DNA of 64,000 nucleotides, taken from positions 1-64,000 of the forward strand of contig NZ_FNNZ01000001.1 in assembly GCF_900106925.1 (NCBI RefSeq). Direction: 5' to 3'. Below, one piece after another: positions 1-8,100 of this stretch; within the stretch, counting starts at the first letter, position 1; every line of letters begins with the position of its first letter. The notes below the pieces were generated by a model. The model had not been told where the DNA came from. It did no database searches and saw only the letters and a list, made by a program, of their open reading frames with translations. The position numbers and the translations under genes were made by a program. The stretch comes from Thiocapsa roseopersicina. GTDB lineage: Bacteria > Pseudomonadota > Gammaproteobacteria > Chromatiales > Chromatiaceae.

Positions 1-268
1 ATCGAGTCGCCAAACACTTGACCGACCTCACTGCACGGTCTCCCGCGCAGCATCTTTCATTTTCCGGGGTGCCGCCACGCCTGCATGCTCGTTAGCGCCG
101 AGCAAGCGCCTCCACGTCGCCGATCTCGACATCGGACGGGATCACCCCGGGCCACTCGGTGCTGCCGCCGAGAAACCACCGACCATCGCCAAGGAGTCGG
201 GTCCCCGAGCGCCCCGTCCCGATCGCTTGCGACCTCGGCGCACATGAATCCGGCGCACAGGATTTGGA
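1..268. other. no recognisable gene
   Basis: I recognise no gene here. Open frames exist on both strands because of the high GC content, but none gives a familiar family. A Shine-Dalgarno-like AGGA just before position 269 belongs to the next gene. Confidence 0.4.
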
Positions 269-1009
269 ATGCACATGAGTTGGCGCTCCGAGATCTCTCC
301 CCTTTTGCTGACCCTGGCCGCAGCCGGCGTGGACGCCATGGTCATCCTCGGCTTCAATGTCCTCACCGCGGCCCAGACGGGAAACACGGTTCTGCTGGCG
401 GTTGCCGTTGCGCGTGGCGATGCCGAGACCGGCTCGAGTGCCGCCGTCTCGGTCGCTGCCTTCGTCGCTGGCGCGGTTGCAGGGGAGGTTCTCTGTGGTT
501 GGTCGCCATTGAGCCATCGGCGCGAACCCGGCATTCTCCCGGCGCTGCTGATCGAGATCCTCCTCCTGATCTCCCTCCTCATGCTCTGGTTGCCGGCCGA
601 GCCCACCGCCGGCCGCTCCGCAGTCGCCGTGGTCGCGTTTGCCGCGTTGGCCATGGGGGTCCAAAGCGCGGCCGTACTCCGGTTGCAGGGTCCCTCGACC
701 ACCTACATCACCGGAATGCTGGCCACCTTCAGTACCGGATATGTCCGCTGGATCCGCGCCGCTCGACACCGACGTCCCCGGATCCGGCCGGCCGAGTCCG
801 ATGCGAAACATCCGCCTGACCGCCTACCCTGGCGCAACGGCCTCATCTGGTTGGTCTACCTGAGCGGCGCCATCGTGTGCGGAATACTCTTCCTCCGGTC
901 AGGCGTGCTCGCCCTTCTTGTCCCGATCGCAGCCATCTGCGCGGTCATCGCCATCCAGGTCTCGGCACCGGCCGAGAAGACAGACGGTGGTCCCGGGAGC
1001 CATCGATAG
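269..1009 (+). CDS. DUF1275 (YoaK-type) membrane protein
   Basis: The 246-residue protein is almost entirely hydrophobic, with about six membrane segments. It carries the family pattern: an N-terminal helix followed by GVDAMVILGFNVLTAAQTGN, a central MGVQSAAV, then TTYITGMLATF. These match the DUF1275/YoaK family of inner-membrane proteins, whose function is unknown (transport has been proposed). The start is preceded by AGGA at a good distance; a second ATG lies two codons on. It stands alone, with no partner gene on the same strand. The family assignment is firm and the function is open. Confidence 0.8.
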   Translation: MHMSWRSEISPLLLTLAAAGVDAMVILGFNVLTAAQTGNTVLLAVAVARGDAETGSSAAVSVAAFVAGAVAGEVLCGWSPLSHRREPGILPALLIEILLLISLLMLWLPAEPTAGRSAVAVVAFAALAMGVQSAAVLRLQGPSTTYITGMLATFSTGYVRWIRAARHRRPRIRPAESDAKHPPDRLPWRNGLIWLVYLSGAIVCGILFLRSGVLALLVPIAAICAVIAIQVSAPAEKTDGGPGSHR

Positions 1010-1287
1010 CTGACCGGCTTCCGACGTCCAGGCGCCCGGACATCGCCCGCAAGTCGAGCACCGGGATCCGCGGCGGACTGTCAACGCCAAAGAGCACCGG
1101 GGGCACGGGACCCCGACGGAATTGCCGTCCGTGACAGGGTGCCGTCAGATCTCCCGATTCTCGGACAGACCGAGCGGGCGTGAACTGAGCTTGCCCCTTT
1201 GCCGCTCCCTGCCGACTCCGAAGCCCGCGTCGTCGTCCTGACGGGATGTGCAGTAGCATGGCCACAACCTAGCAGGAGTGTAAGCCC

Positions 1288-1564
1288 ACGGCCGAGACAT
1301 CGATTGCCGAGGGAAGGAACCGGCTCACCCACCTCATCTACCAGGCCGAGCGCGGCGAGACGGTGCACATTACCCGCCGCCGTGCTGCTCTCGGAAGCCG
1401 AGTACGGTCGCCTGAGCCGAGGTGCGGTCCGGCCAACGTTCTGGGACGCAATTCGGGAGATGCGCGCGGATCCCCAATTCGAACCCATCGATCTGCAGTC
1501 CGAAGAGATTGAATCTTGGCGCGATCGCACACTCGCGGAGCGGATGAGTTCAACGATACGCTAG
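1288..1564 (+). pseudogene. decayed Phd/YefM-type antitoxin
   Basis: One frame reads AEGRNRLTHLIYQAERGETV then HITRR, the N-terminal DNA-binding half of a Phd/YefM antitoxin. After a frame change the neighbouring frame continues AAVLLSEAEYGRLSRG and then FWDAIREMRADPQFEPIDL, the usual C-terminal half. About three codons (normally GRPV) are missing at the junction. The expected ATG is ACG (1288-1290), set behind an AGGAG. No PIN or RelE toxin follows. Two independent lesions plus a missing partner point to a dead remnant of a toxin-antitoxin pair. Confidence 0.7.
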
Positions 1565-1632
1565 CCGGCCGAATACCGCGCTGGCACGACATTGAGCTCT
1601 ACCGCTGAGCTGAGTACGCGGTATTGGGTCGG
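1565..1632. repeat. hairpin repeat, copy 1 of the CCGACCCAATAC family
   Basis: Two 16-base arms (1565-1580 and 1617-1632) are inverted complements with 14 of 16 positions paired. The right arm lies inside the last codons of the DUF2442 gene. A second hairpin with nearly the same arm sequence lies at 2201-2262. Together they look like a duplicated 3' segment or a cassette-end structure. Confidence 0.55.
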
Positions 1633-1892
1633 CTCTGAGCCAATTGCTGGGCGATCTCTGGTGGCGCTGGCATCAGATGTGCCTCAATGGTATCTGCAGA
1701 AAGATCTGCGCCACAGGCCCACTCAATAAAATACCCTCCGTTGTGAATAGCGGAGAACTCCTCAAAATCTTGGAGGGCTGCGAAGACTTCCCCTTCCAGA
1801 TAAGGCTTCATATCAAACAGCCCTGTCGCACCTTCGTCAGAAGCAATGAGAAGGAAATGCTCACTTAAAGGTATGACTTCAGCGATTCTCAT
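1599..1892 (-). CDS. DUF2442 domain protein
   Basis: The 97-residue product begins MRIAEVIPLSEHFLLIASDE and contains GLFDMKPYLEGEVFAALQD, GYFIEWACGADLSADTIEAHL, the hallmark of DUF2442. The start is ATG at 1892, because this ATG overlaps the stop of the upstream DUF4160 gene (ATGA); a longer frame upstream only re-reads that gene. DUF2442 and DUF4160 proteins are commonly encoded side by side and are suspected, not proven, to be toxin-antitoxin-like. The last codons (RPNTA and onward) overlap a hairpin repeat, so the C terminus may have been changed by rearrangement. Confidence 0.8.
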   Translation of the reverse strand: MRIAEVIPLSEHFLLIASDEGATGLFDMKPYLEGEVFAALQDFEEFSAIHNGGYFIEWACGADLSADTIEAHLMPAPPEIAQQLAQSRPNTAYSAQR

Positions 1893-2161
1893 TGATCGAG
1901 TCCCCTGATGGGAAAAGGCTTTTTTCCGTTGACCGCGAGATCCCAATTGGCGATTAGTTCATCTTCGTGGATGGCAATCCAAGCTACGACCATTTTGTGC
2001 TTCTTCGGAGGCAGCTTGCCAGCGAGGAATTCTCCGTCCGATATGGAGTAAACGGCGACTTGACCTTGAAACTCAGCATGAATGTGAGGAGCACTGTGCT
2101 TGTCCGTGTCATAGAAAAACATCCGTATCAAAATTCCGTAGAACATTGATATTATAGGCAT
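1889..2161 (-). CDS. DUF4160 domain protein
   Basis: The 90-residue product has the DUF4160 signature: FYGILIRMFFYDTDKHSAPH followed by IHAEFQG, then DGEFLAGKLPPKK and VVAWIAIHEDELIANWDLA. It overlaps the following DUF2442 gene by four bases, so the two are translationally coupled. The first codons could also start at the Met in SMFYG or IRMFFYD. The pair is usually found in accessory regions beside toxin-antitoxin loci, as here. Biochemical role unknown. Confidence 0.8.
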   Translation of the reverse strand: MPIISMFYGILIRMFFYDTDKHSAPHIHAEFQGQVAVYSISDGEFLAGKLPPKKHKMVVAWIAIHEDELIANWDLAVNGKKPFPIRGLDQ

Positions 2162-2200
2162 CTGCCCCTGTCCCTCGTTTGGAGCCCGACGTGCTGTCTA

Positions 2201-2262
2201 GCCCAATGCTGCGCTGAAACGGCCTTGAAATCCTGCGCCGAGCTTGGTGCGCAGTATTGGGT
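2201..2262. repeat. hairpin repeat, copy 2, with DUF2442-like tail remnant
   Basis: Arms GCCCAATGCTGCGC (2201-2214) and GCGCAGTATTGGGT (2249-2262) pair at 12 of 14 positions. On the minus strand the DNA around 2290-2235 reads EIAKHFPRRRPNTAHQARR, resembling the end of the intact DUF2442 protein (EIAQQLAQSRPNTAYSAQR). A second DUF2442 gene therefore probably once ended here. The rest of 2162-2502 holds only this and the tandem array. Confidence 0.5.
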
Positions 2263-2338
2263 CGGCGCCGGGGAAAATGTTTGGCGATTTCTTCTCTTCA
2301 TTTTGCCGCGCGGGCCTTCAGTTAAGTAAACTGTCCCC

Positions 2339-2489
2339 GGAACTCGGAACTCGGAACTCGGAACTCGGAACTCGGAACTCGGAACTCCCGGAACTCCCGG
2401 AACTCCCGGAACTCCCGGAACTCCCGGAACTCCCGGAACTCCCGGAACTCCCGGAACTCCCGGAACTCCCGGAACTCCCCGGAACTCCA
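2339..2489. repeat. tandem array of GGAACTC / GGAACTCCC
   Basis: Six perfect heptamers GGAACTC (2339-2380) run directly into about eleven perfect nonamers GGAACTCCC (2381-2480), ending in degenerate units. The nonamer is the heptamer plus CC, so one array seems to have grown from the other. There are no spacers, so it is not CRISPR. It lies between the 3' end of the HEPN gene and the DUF4160 gene. Confidence 0.95.
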
Positions 2490-2502
2490 ACTCCGACATG
2501 TC

Positions 2503-3669
2503 TCACCAATCCATATTCCCGGCATCGTCATGCATCCTTGATAGATACTCCACAAATTCCTCCATATCTTCAACTGAAGCCATGGCTCTGGAGTAAGTTG
2601 AGTCTGTCGCGTAAGGAAGAATGGTTGGCAGGCTACTCTGCATGTAGATAACTTCCGGGAACATCTTGGACTCCCAATAAAAGCTCAAGAACTCCTCTAC
2701 AGCTTTTATTGCTTCCGCTTCGTTGAATTCAATTCCACTCTGCATGGAAAACCGGGAGCTTCCTTTCTGGTGCGGCATAAGAAGAGGCACTGCGCCCGCG
2801 CCAGTGTGAATTTGAAAAGCTTCACCATTTTTGCCAAAAGCACCATGTGCAACATAATTTCTTATCTGCCGTTTTATAGAAACTAGTTGATCATAGTGGG
2901 ATTTTACATCTTGATCCTCGATATCAAGGCATGACTTGAATTTTGTGGCCCAGTCCTTGTCAGCTAAATTTGCCACATCTTCGCCAGTTAACAACATGCC
3001 TTTCAAAATAGCTGCATGAATAAATACATGCTCAGTAAAGCTATAAAACGCATCGATTGCTGATATTGCTAACCATTCAGATTCCTTCTTAAGGCCATAG
3101 TACGGAATCTCAATGCCCCATGAAGTGCTAAAGTACTCTTTTCGTATTATTTCATCTTTACGAGAGTTTGCTTCTTGAATTGTTTTCTTATATTCAGTTA
3201 CAAGAAACGCGTATCTATCATGTAGCCGCAGGCTATGATTTAGCACATTCAGATCAGAACGCTTTGCAGCTTCACTTGCAAGCCATTCAAAATATGGGCT
3301 AGCGACTCTAACAGCTTTCGTTATTTTATTAACAATTTCTCGGCATTCAGACTCTTGATTCTCTTTATCTGACGCAAATAGCCCCATCCCTAGCTTTCTG
3401 TGCTCTAACAGATAAGCGGTCCCGTTGTAGTCAATCGGAACTGACCAAGCAACCTTCTCAAATTGACCAAGATTTTTGTAACCAAGGAGATCTACAAATA
3501 GAAAATAGACCAGATAATAAGGAGGTAAAGACCTCCCCGCATCAGTGCGAGAGGCGGTAAATAAAAAGTCTTTCTCTGCCTTCGTCCCTTTTTCTGCAGC
3601 AGAGTCAATAGGGTCGATAATTTTCTCAACCTTTCTTTTTAGCTGCTCAATATCGTCTGGAAAATTCAT
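2503..3669 (-). CDS. low-GC HEPN-like protein (putative RNase)
   Basis: No named family is recognised for this 388-residue soluble protein. Residues 265-280 read KRQIRNYVAHGAFGK: R270-N271-x3-H275 fits the RX4H motif, with a polar residue after Arg, of HEPN ribonucleases, and it lies in a helical context. The gene is markedly AT-richer than everything around it and starts 14 bases from an attC-type site, as a gene in an integron cassette would. Whether it acts alone as an abortive-infection RNase or needs a lost partner cannot be told. The HEPN assignment rests on one motif. Confidence 0.6.
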   Translation of the reverse strand: MNFPDDIEQLKRKVEKIIDPIDSAAEKGTKAEKDFLFTASRTDAGRSLPPYYLVYFLFVDLLGYKNLGQFEKVAWSVPIDYNGTAYLLEHRKLGMGLFASDKENQESECREIVNKITKAVRVASPYFEWLASEAAKRSDLNVLNHSLRLHDRYAFLVTEYKKTIQEANSRKDEIIRKEYFSTSWGIEIPYYGLKKESEWLAISAIDAFYSFTEHVFIHAAILKGMLLTGEDVANLADKDWATKFKSCLDIEDQDVKSHYDQLVSIKRQIRNYVAHGAFGKNGEAFQIHTGAGAVPLLMPHQKGSSRFSMQSGIEFNEAEAIKAVEEFLSFYWESKMFPEVIYMQSSLPTILPYATDSTYSRAMASVEDMEEFVEYLSRMHDDAGNMDW

Positions 3670-3683
3670 CGTGACTTCTTAAT

Positions 3684-3779
3684 GCCTAACGAATAAGCAT
3701 TTATCCGGCGTGCGCGTGGCAGTGACCCCTGATTGTGGGGAGACGCGGGTCGCGCACGGCGGATAAATGTGCGTTGGAC
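3684..3779 (-). other. integron attC recombination site
   Basis: The 96-base site is bounded by GCCTAAC (3684-3690) and GTTGGAC (3773-3779), which fit the attC core consensus RYYYAAC / GTTRRRY. The arms between pair well (CATTTATCCG and GTGCGCG against their complements), with several unpaired bases on one arm only, as in genuine attC sites. On the minus strand GTTAGGC is followed after 14 bases by the ATG of the HEPN gene, the standard spacing at the start of a gene cassette. No integron integrase is present in the window. Confidence 0.75.
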
Positions 3780-3953
3780 TGATCCGATCCCGGTACGGCG
3801 CCGAGGGATGCGCGCCTCACCCTATAGATAGGAAATTGTATCGGCTCGGCCCGGGGTGCTGTCGCCGCGCCCTGTCCCCCGGCCCCGACACCTGGCGGTT
3901 TGCGGTCGTCGGCGGGTTCGGAAACGGACGCCGATCACGCTCCGGAAAAGAGC

Positions 3954-4020
3954 GAAAAGGGGTCAGGTTCAATTAAATCCGGAAGAAGGATGAGGATCTA
4001 ATTAAGCCTGGTCCCTTTTC
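3954..4020. repeat. REP-like hyphenated palindrome (GAAAAGGGGTCAGG)
   Basis: The arms GAAAAGGGGTCAGG..TTAA and TTAA..CCTGGTCCCTTTTC are imperfect inverted repeats. Similar GGGGTCAGG palindromes accompany REP-associated transposases in gammaproteobacteria; none is present here. The rest of 3780-4091 shows no gene. Confidence 0.5.
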
Positions 4021-4091
4021 CGTTACTTTTCCGTTACGATTTCTTCCATCAGGTTCTCCAAATATTAGCCGAGGTTGATGCGATTGCCCTG

Positions 4092-4331
4092 CTAGGGTCG
4101 CCTTTCCTGGGTATGAGAGATTGCCTCCCCCTGCTTTGTAACTCTCAATAAGAAGCGCAATGCCTCGTTAACTGAGTTGGAATCGGGAAAAGCGGATGCG
4201 ACGTCCGGCGCAAGAACTACACCGTGTTGCGGGAAGATGCGGCGCTCGGGGCCGAATTTCCTAACGCGGAGCGCTTTCAGATCATACTCGGGTAGGAGAT
4301 CATCCTCTTGGTCAAGCTTAGTTTTCTTCAT
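4092..4331 (-). CDS. antitoxin partner of BrnT
   Basis: The 79-residue acidic-then-basic protein has the form seen beside BrnT toxins: MKKTKLDQEDDLLPEYDLKA at the N terminus, RVRKFGPER, then APDVASAFPDSNSVNEALRF, a C-terminal segment resembling a ribbon-helix-helix tail. Its start overlaps the end of the toxin gene by 14 bases, so translation is coupled and toxin comes first, as in brnTA loci. It should neutralise the toxin and repress the pair. It is shorter than classical BrnA. Confidence 0.7.
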   Translation of the reverse strand: MKKTKLDQEDDLLPEYDLKALRVRKFGPERRIFPQHGVVLAPDVASAFPDSNSVNEALRFLLRVTKQGEAISHTQERRP

Positions 4332-4590
4332 ATGTTTGTCGCTCCCTCTTGGTTGCGGATCGGGCGCTGATTAGACGGATGACGCCATTGCGTTCTGTAT
4401 ATGAGACAACTAGAACGCGTCCTCGTTCTGAGCTTCCGACCCTGATATAGCGATGCTCGTCTTCCGAATGCTCCGGGTCGAAGAAGTCGATGAAAAGCGG
4501 ATCATCAAAAGCGCTCATGGCCTCATCGAAGGCCACACCGTGCTTTGCCAGGTTCCGCGTCGCTTTGTCTTCATCCCAATCAAATGTCAT
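4318..4590 (-). CDS. brnT: BrnT family toxin (DUF497)
   Basis: The 90-residue protein matches BrnT throughout: MTFDWDEDKATRNLAKHGVA, FDDPLFIDFFDPEHSEDEHR, SSERGRVLVVSYTERNG, IRLISARSATKRERQTYEE. BrnT proteins are RelE-fold ribonucleases that stop translation; the conserved His, Arg and the ISARxATxxER end are all present, so it is probably active. It forms a two-gene unit with the overlapping antitoxin downstream. The pair sits between two attC-like sites, consistent with capture as a gene cassette. Confidence 0.85.
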   Translation of the reverse strand: MTFDWDEDKATRNLAKHGVAFDEAMSAFDDPLFIDFFDPEHSEDEHRYIRVGSSERGRVLVVSYTERNGVIRLISARSATKRERQTYEEN

Positions 4591-4664
4591 TCTTAGGGCT
4601 TCCCAATCGTCACTCTCTCAATTCGGAAGGCTAAATCAGTATCCTGCGCTAGCCATTCTGCAAG

Positions 4665-4761
4665 CGCTAACGATCTCGCGTAAAGCGGGTGCGCCTATCG
4701 CGATGCGAGGGTTGAGCGACGACATTGAACCGCGCCCGGCTTTTTAAACCGAATGTTAGGC
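4665..4761 (-). other. attC-like site (degenerate)
   Basis: A 97-base segment ends in GTTAGGC (4755-4761) on the plus strand and begins CGCTAAC, with partly complementary arms (TAAAGC, GCGC blocks). Its length equals that of the better site at 3684-3779, and it lies just upstream of brnT on the minus strand. One core box departs from the consensus, so this may be an inactive or chance site. Confidence 0.4.
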
Positions 4762-5134
4762 GATTCAGCAGCGGTAAGCCACTTAATTGAGGGTTGCCCT
4801 TCGTCTTGACCCTTCGTTTCCAGGCTGACGCTTCCGTAAAGCCCTCCGAAACGGTCGAGGTGGCCCGTCCGGTGCGGTCCGTCTCGGCAAGTAGAGCAAC
4901 GGTGAGGTGTTGCTGATCGCCAGCATTCAAGAGTTCGCTGTGTCCTCGGCAAGCTCCTCGGCGGTGAGTCCTGCAGGGCACGCCGGGTCATTCGCGAGCT
5001 GCATTCGAAACCGACGGCGGGGGTCCCGGCCCGCTGGAAAGTGGGACCGGGTTATGTCGGCGCTCGGCGAACGTCGCGCTAGCGGCGTCCCGGCCGGCCA
5101 TGTCGAACGGCGAGCCTCTCTCGCCGAATCGCGT
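4762..5134. other. gene-free stretch
   Basis: I see no supportable gene, RNA or repeat between the attC-like site and the 3' end of the restriction-modification gene. Open frames here have no recognisable motif. Confidence 0.4.
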
Positions 5135-8100
5135 TCAGCCGGGGAGGTAGCGGCCGTCGTCGAGGCGGCGGGCATGGCCGAGGGTGACGAGGATCTCAAG
5201 CAGCTCGCCGACCTTGGCGCGCGGGGTGCGGGTGAAGGCTTGGGCCAGTTCCGGGGCGGCGACCGGGCCGGGCCGGGCGGCGAGTGCGGCGCGAAGCGCG
5301 AGGAATTGATCGGGTAGGGTGCGCGGCCAGTCGCGTTTGGAGCCGGCGGCGATGGTTTGGGTGTCGGCGGTTTCCGCCCCGGTGCGGACGTTGCCCGTGT
5401 CGCCGGTGGCTTGTCCAGGGTTCTGAAAGTCGGGGCGCAGCCAGCGGATCAGGCCGCGTCGCTCTTCGGCGGCGCGCTCGGTGTTCAGGGCCACCAGGCG
5501 TTGCAGGATGGTCTCTTCGATCGCTGCCGCCTGCTCGCTCCCCGGCGCGGAGGCGAGCAACGGCGCGGTCAGGTCGGACCAGCCGTAGGCCGCGAGCACG
5601 GCGGTATCCAGCGTGTCGTGGATCTGGCGCAGGATGGAGACCAGACCCTGCTCGTGGATGATCCGCTCCTTGGGGTCGAGCGGCTCGCCCCGGCGCAGGC
5701 GTTCCATGACGTTGTACATCCCTGTCATGGTCAGGGTCGGGTGCAGGGTCTGGCGCTGCTTGCGGTGGGCGTCGAGGTCTTCGGCAAGCTGCCGGATCGG
5801 ATCCTTTTCCGGCTCTTGGGGAGCCGGAAAAGGAAATGGATTGAAGGTTTGTTTGTGCTGATACCGGGGGTCGTTGCCGACGCCCAATCGGCCGCCGGCC
5901 ATCATTGCCCAACACAGATGCACGCGACTCGACAGCACACCGAGCAGGAGTGGATCGGAGGACGCCACCGCGACGACAGCGGTATCGGGGATCGTGTCGA
6001 TCGAGACAAATTGGAAGCTGAACCACTTGGCGGTGCGCGGTATCGCGATCATCCGGTCCAAACCATCGATCGCCCTGCGCAGGCTCGGGTTGGGTTCGGC
6101 AAATCGCCACCAGTTCTCGCGCCGCACCGGTCGCGGATTGTGATCCCGCTCCGGTTTCACCCGTTCAAGCACCCACTGGAAGAGGCAGGGAAACTCTGCC
6201 CGCGCCTCCTCCATCGTCCGCGGATAGAAGTCGATGATGCGCGCCCGCCGGTCGACCTGGGTGAGATCGCGGGCAATGACAAAGGGTTTCAGGACCTGCT
6301 CGGTCCCGACATCCGTCCCGATGGCTTTGACGAGGTCCTCCGCCTGGATCACGAATCCCTGGCCGAGCGGATACATGCCGGTGAAGGCGAGTCCGAGATT
6401 GGCGCGGAGCGGCACGGCGGCGGAGAGGTCTGCGCCGACGCTCAAGTCCGGGTTGATCGGCCCCTCTGCGCGGTCCAATTCGACCTCGACCCCTTCGCTG
6501 CCGCCTTCAGACTTCTCTGCCACGACGCGAAATAGAACCCCCGGTCGATTTCCGGGGGCACCGGCTGTCATCGCGATCCTCACCGCGGCGCCATCCGTGG
6601 AATCGACCCAGGGATGGTCGGGGATGGCGAAAACCAGAGACAGCGGCTCGGCCGCGGTCAGATGAGCGTCGATGATCTGTCGGTTGAAGCTCTGCGTCAG
6701 GCTGTTGGTCGTAATGAGTCCGAAGCGCCTGAGCGCGCCGGATCGCGCGATCTCCGCGGCTCGATGCCACCAGTACATGACGTAATCGGCCGATCCGGGT
6801 ACCTCGGTCCAGACATCGCGCAGCGCCTTCACATAGCCGTCGCCCAGTGCAAGGCGCATCCGTTTGTTGCCGATAAACGGCGGATTCCCCACCACGAAAT
6901 CCGCTTCCGGCCACGTGGCACGACGCGGATCGACATACCTCTCCAGCGGCGCCTGCGCGGTCTCGTCCGGGACCTGCTCTCCGGTGACGGGATGGCGTTT
7001 CATGGTCCGCCCGTCCCAGCGGGTGACCGGGCGGCCGGACTCGTCGGTCACGTACTCGACCCGATCGTAGTCGAGCACGGCGTCGCGACATTGGATGTTG
7101 CGGAAGTCGCGGATGATGGGCTCGGGCGGATGCACGGCGCCGTGGGTTCTGAAGTGCCATTGCAGATAGCCGATCCAGAGGACCGTCTCGGCGATGGCGG
7201 CGGCGCGGGGGTTGAGCTCCAGGCCGAGGAGCTGGTGCGGGTCGACGCTGACCCCTTCGAGCTCGAGCAGGGTCTGGCGCTGGCCGAGCGACTGGAGGGT
7301 GTCGAGCACCTCGCCCTCCAGGCGTTTGAGGTGCTCCAGGGTGACGTAGAGGAAGTTGCCCGATCCGCATGCTGGATCCAGGACGCGGATGCTGGCGAGT
7401 CCGACCTGAAAGGCGGAGACCAGGCGGATCGCCTCGCTGTCCTTGCCCTGCTCATGCAGAGCGAAGGCGGCGCTCTGCACGCCGGTCCAGTCCTCGCGCA
7501 GGGGCTCGATGACGGTCGGGATCACCAAGCGCTCGACATAGGCACGCGGGGTGTAATGGGCGCCCAGCCGGTGGCGCTCCAGGGGGTCGAGGGCGCGCTC
7601 CAGGAGTGTCCCGAAGATGGCGGGCTCGACGTGACGCCAGTCGGCGCCGGCGGCATCGATGAGCAGATCGAGCTGGTCGCGGTCGAGCGGCAGCGCGGTG
7701 TGGTCGGCGAACAGTCCGCCGTTGAAGCGCAGGACGCGATCGCGCAGCACCGTGGAGAAGGGGCTGCCGCGGTCCATGTCTTGCCACAGCGCTTGGACCA
7801 TGGGGACGAATTGGGCCGGGCTGTCGCGCATCGAGCGCAGCAGCTCGCTGAAGCAGTCTTGCTTGAGGAGTCCCACGTCCTCGGCGAAGAGGGTGAAGAG
7901 ACAGCGAATCAGGAAGGCCGCGGTGGTCTGGGGCGGATGTCCGGCGGACTCCAGCGAGACGGCGAGCCGGGCCAGCTGCACGGCGATCTCGCGGGTGACG
8001 TGCGCGGCGTAGCGGGTGGGGTCGAGACTCAGCGGGTCGAGCCAGACGGCACGCAGCCGGGCGCGGATCTCGGGGCGGCGCAGGTCGTCCAGGCGGATGC

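Noticed and set aside
1565-1632. Hairpin at the DUF2442 gene end as a rho-independent terminator
   Set aside because: The loop is about 36 bases and there is no T run; duplication at 2201 suggests a repeat instead.
2339-2489. CRISPR array
   Set aside because: Units are contiguous without spacers; the same holds for the arrays at 24746, 37189 and 37515.
2152-2509. Frames encoding VPGVPG, EFREFR or SSGSSG repeats
   Set aside because: They only translate the GGAACTC tandem array; no ribosome site or non-repeat domain.
4755-4761. GTTAGGC alone as proof of an active attC
   Set aside because: A seven-base match is weak and the opposite box is off consensus, so it is listed only as attC-like.
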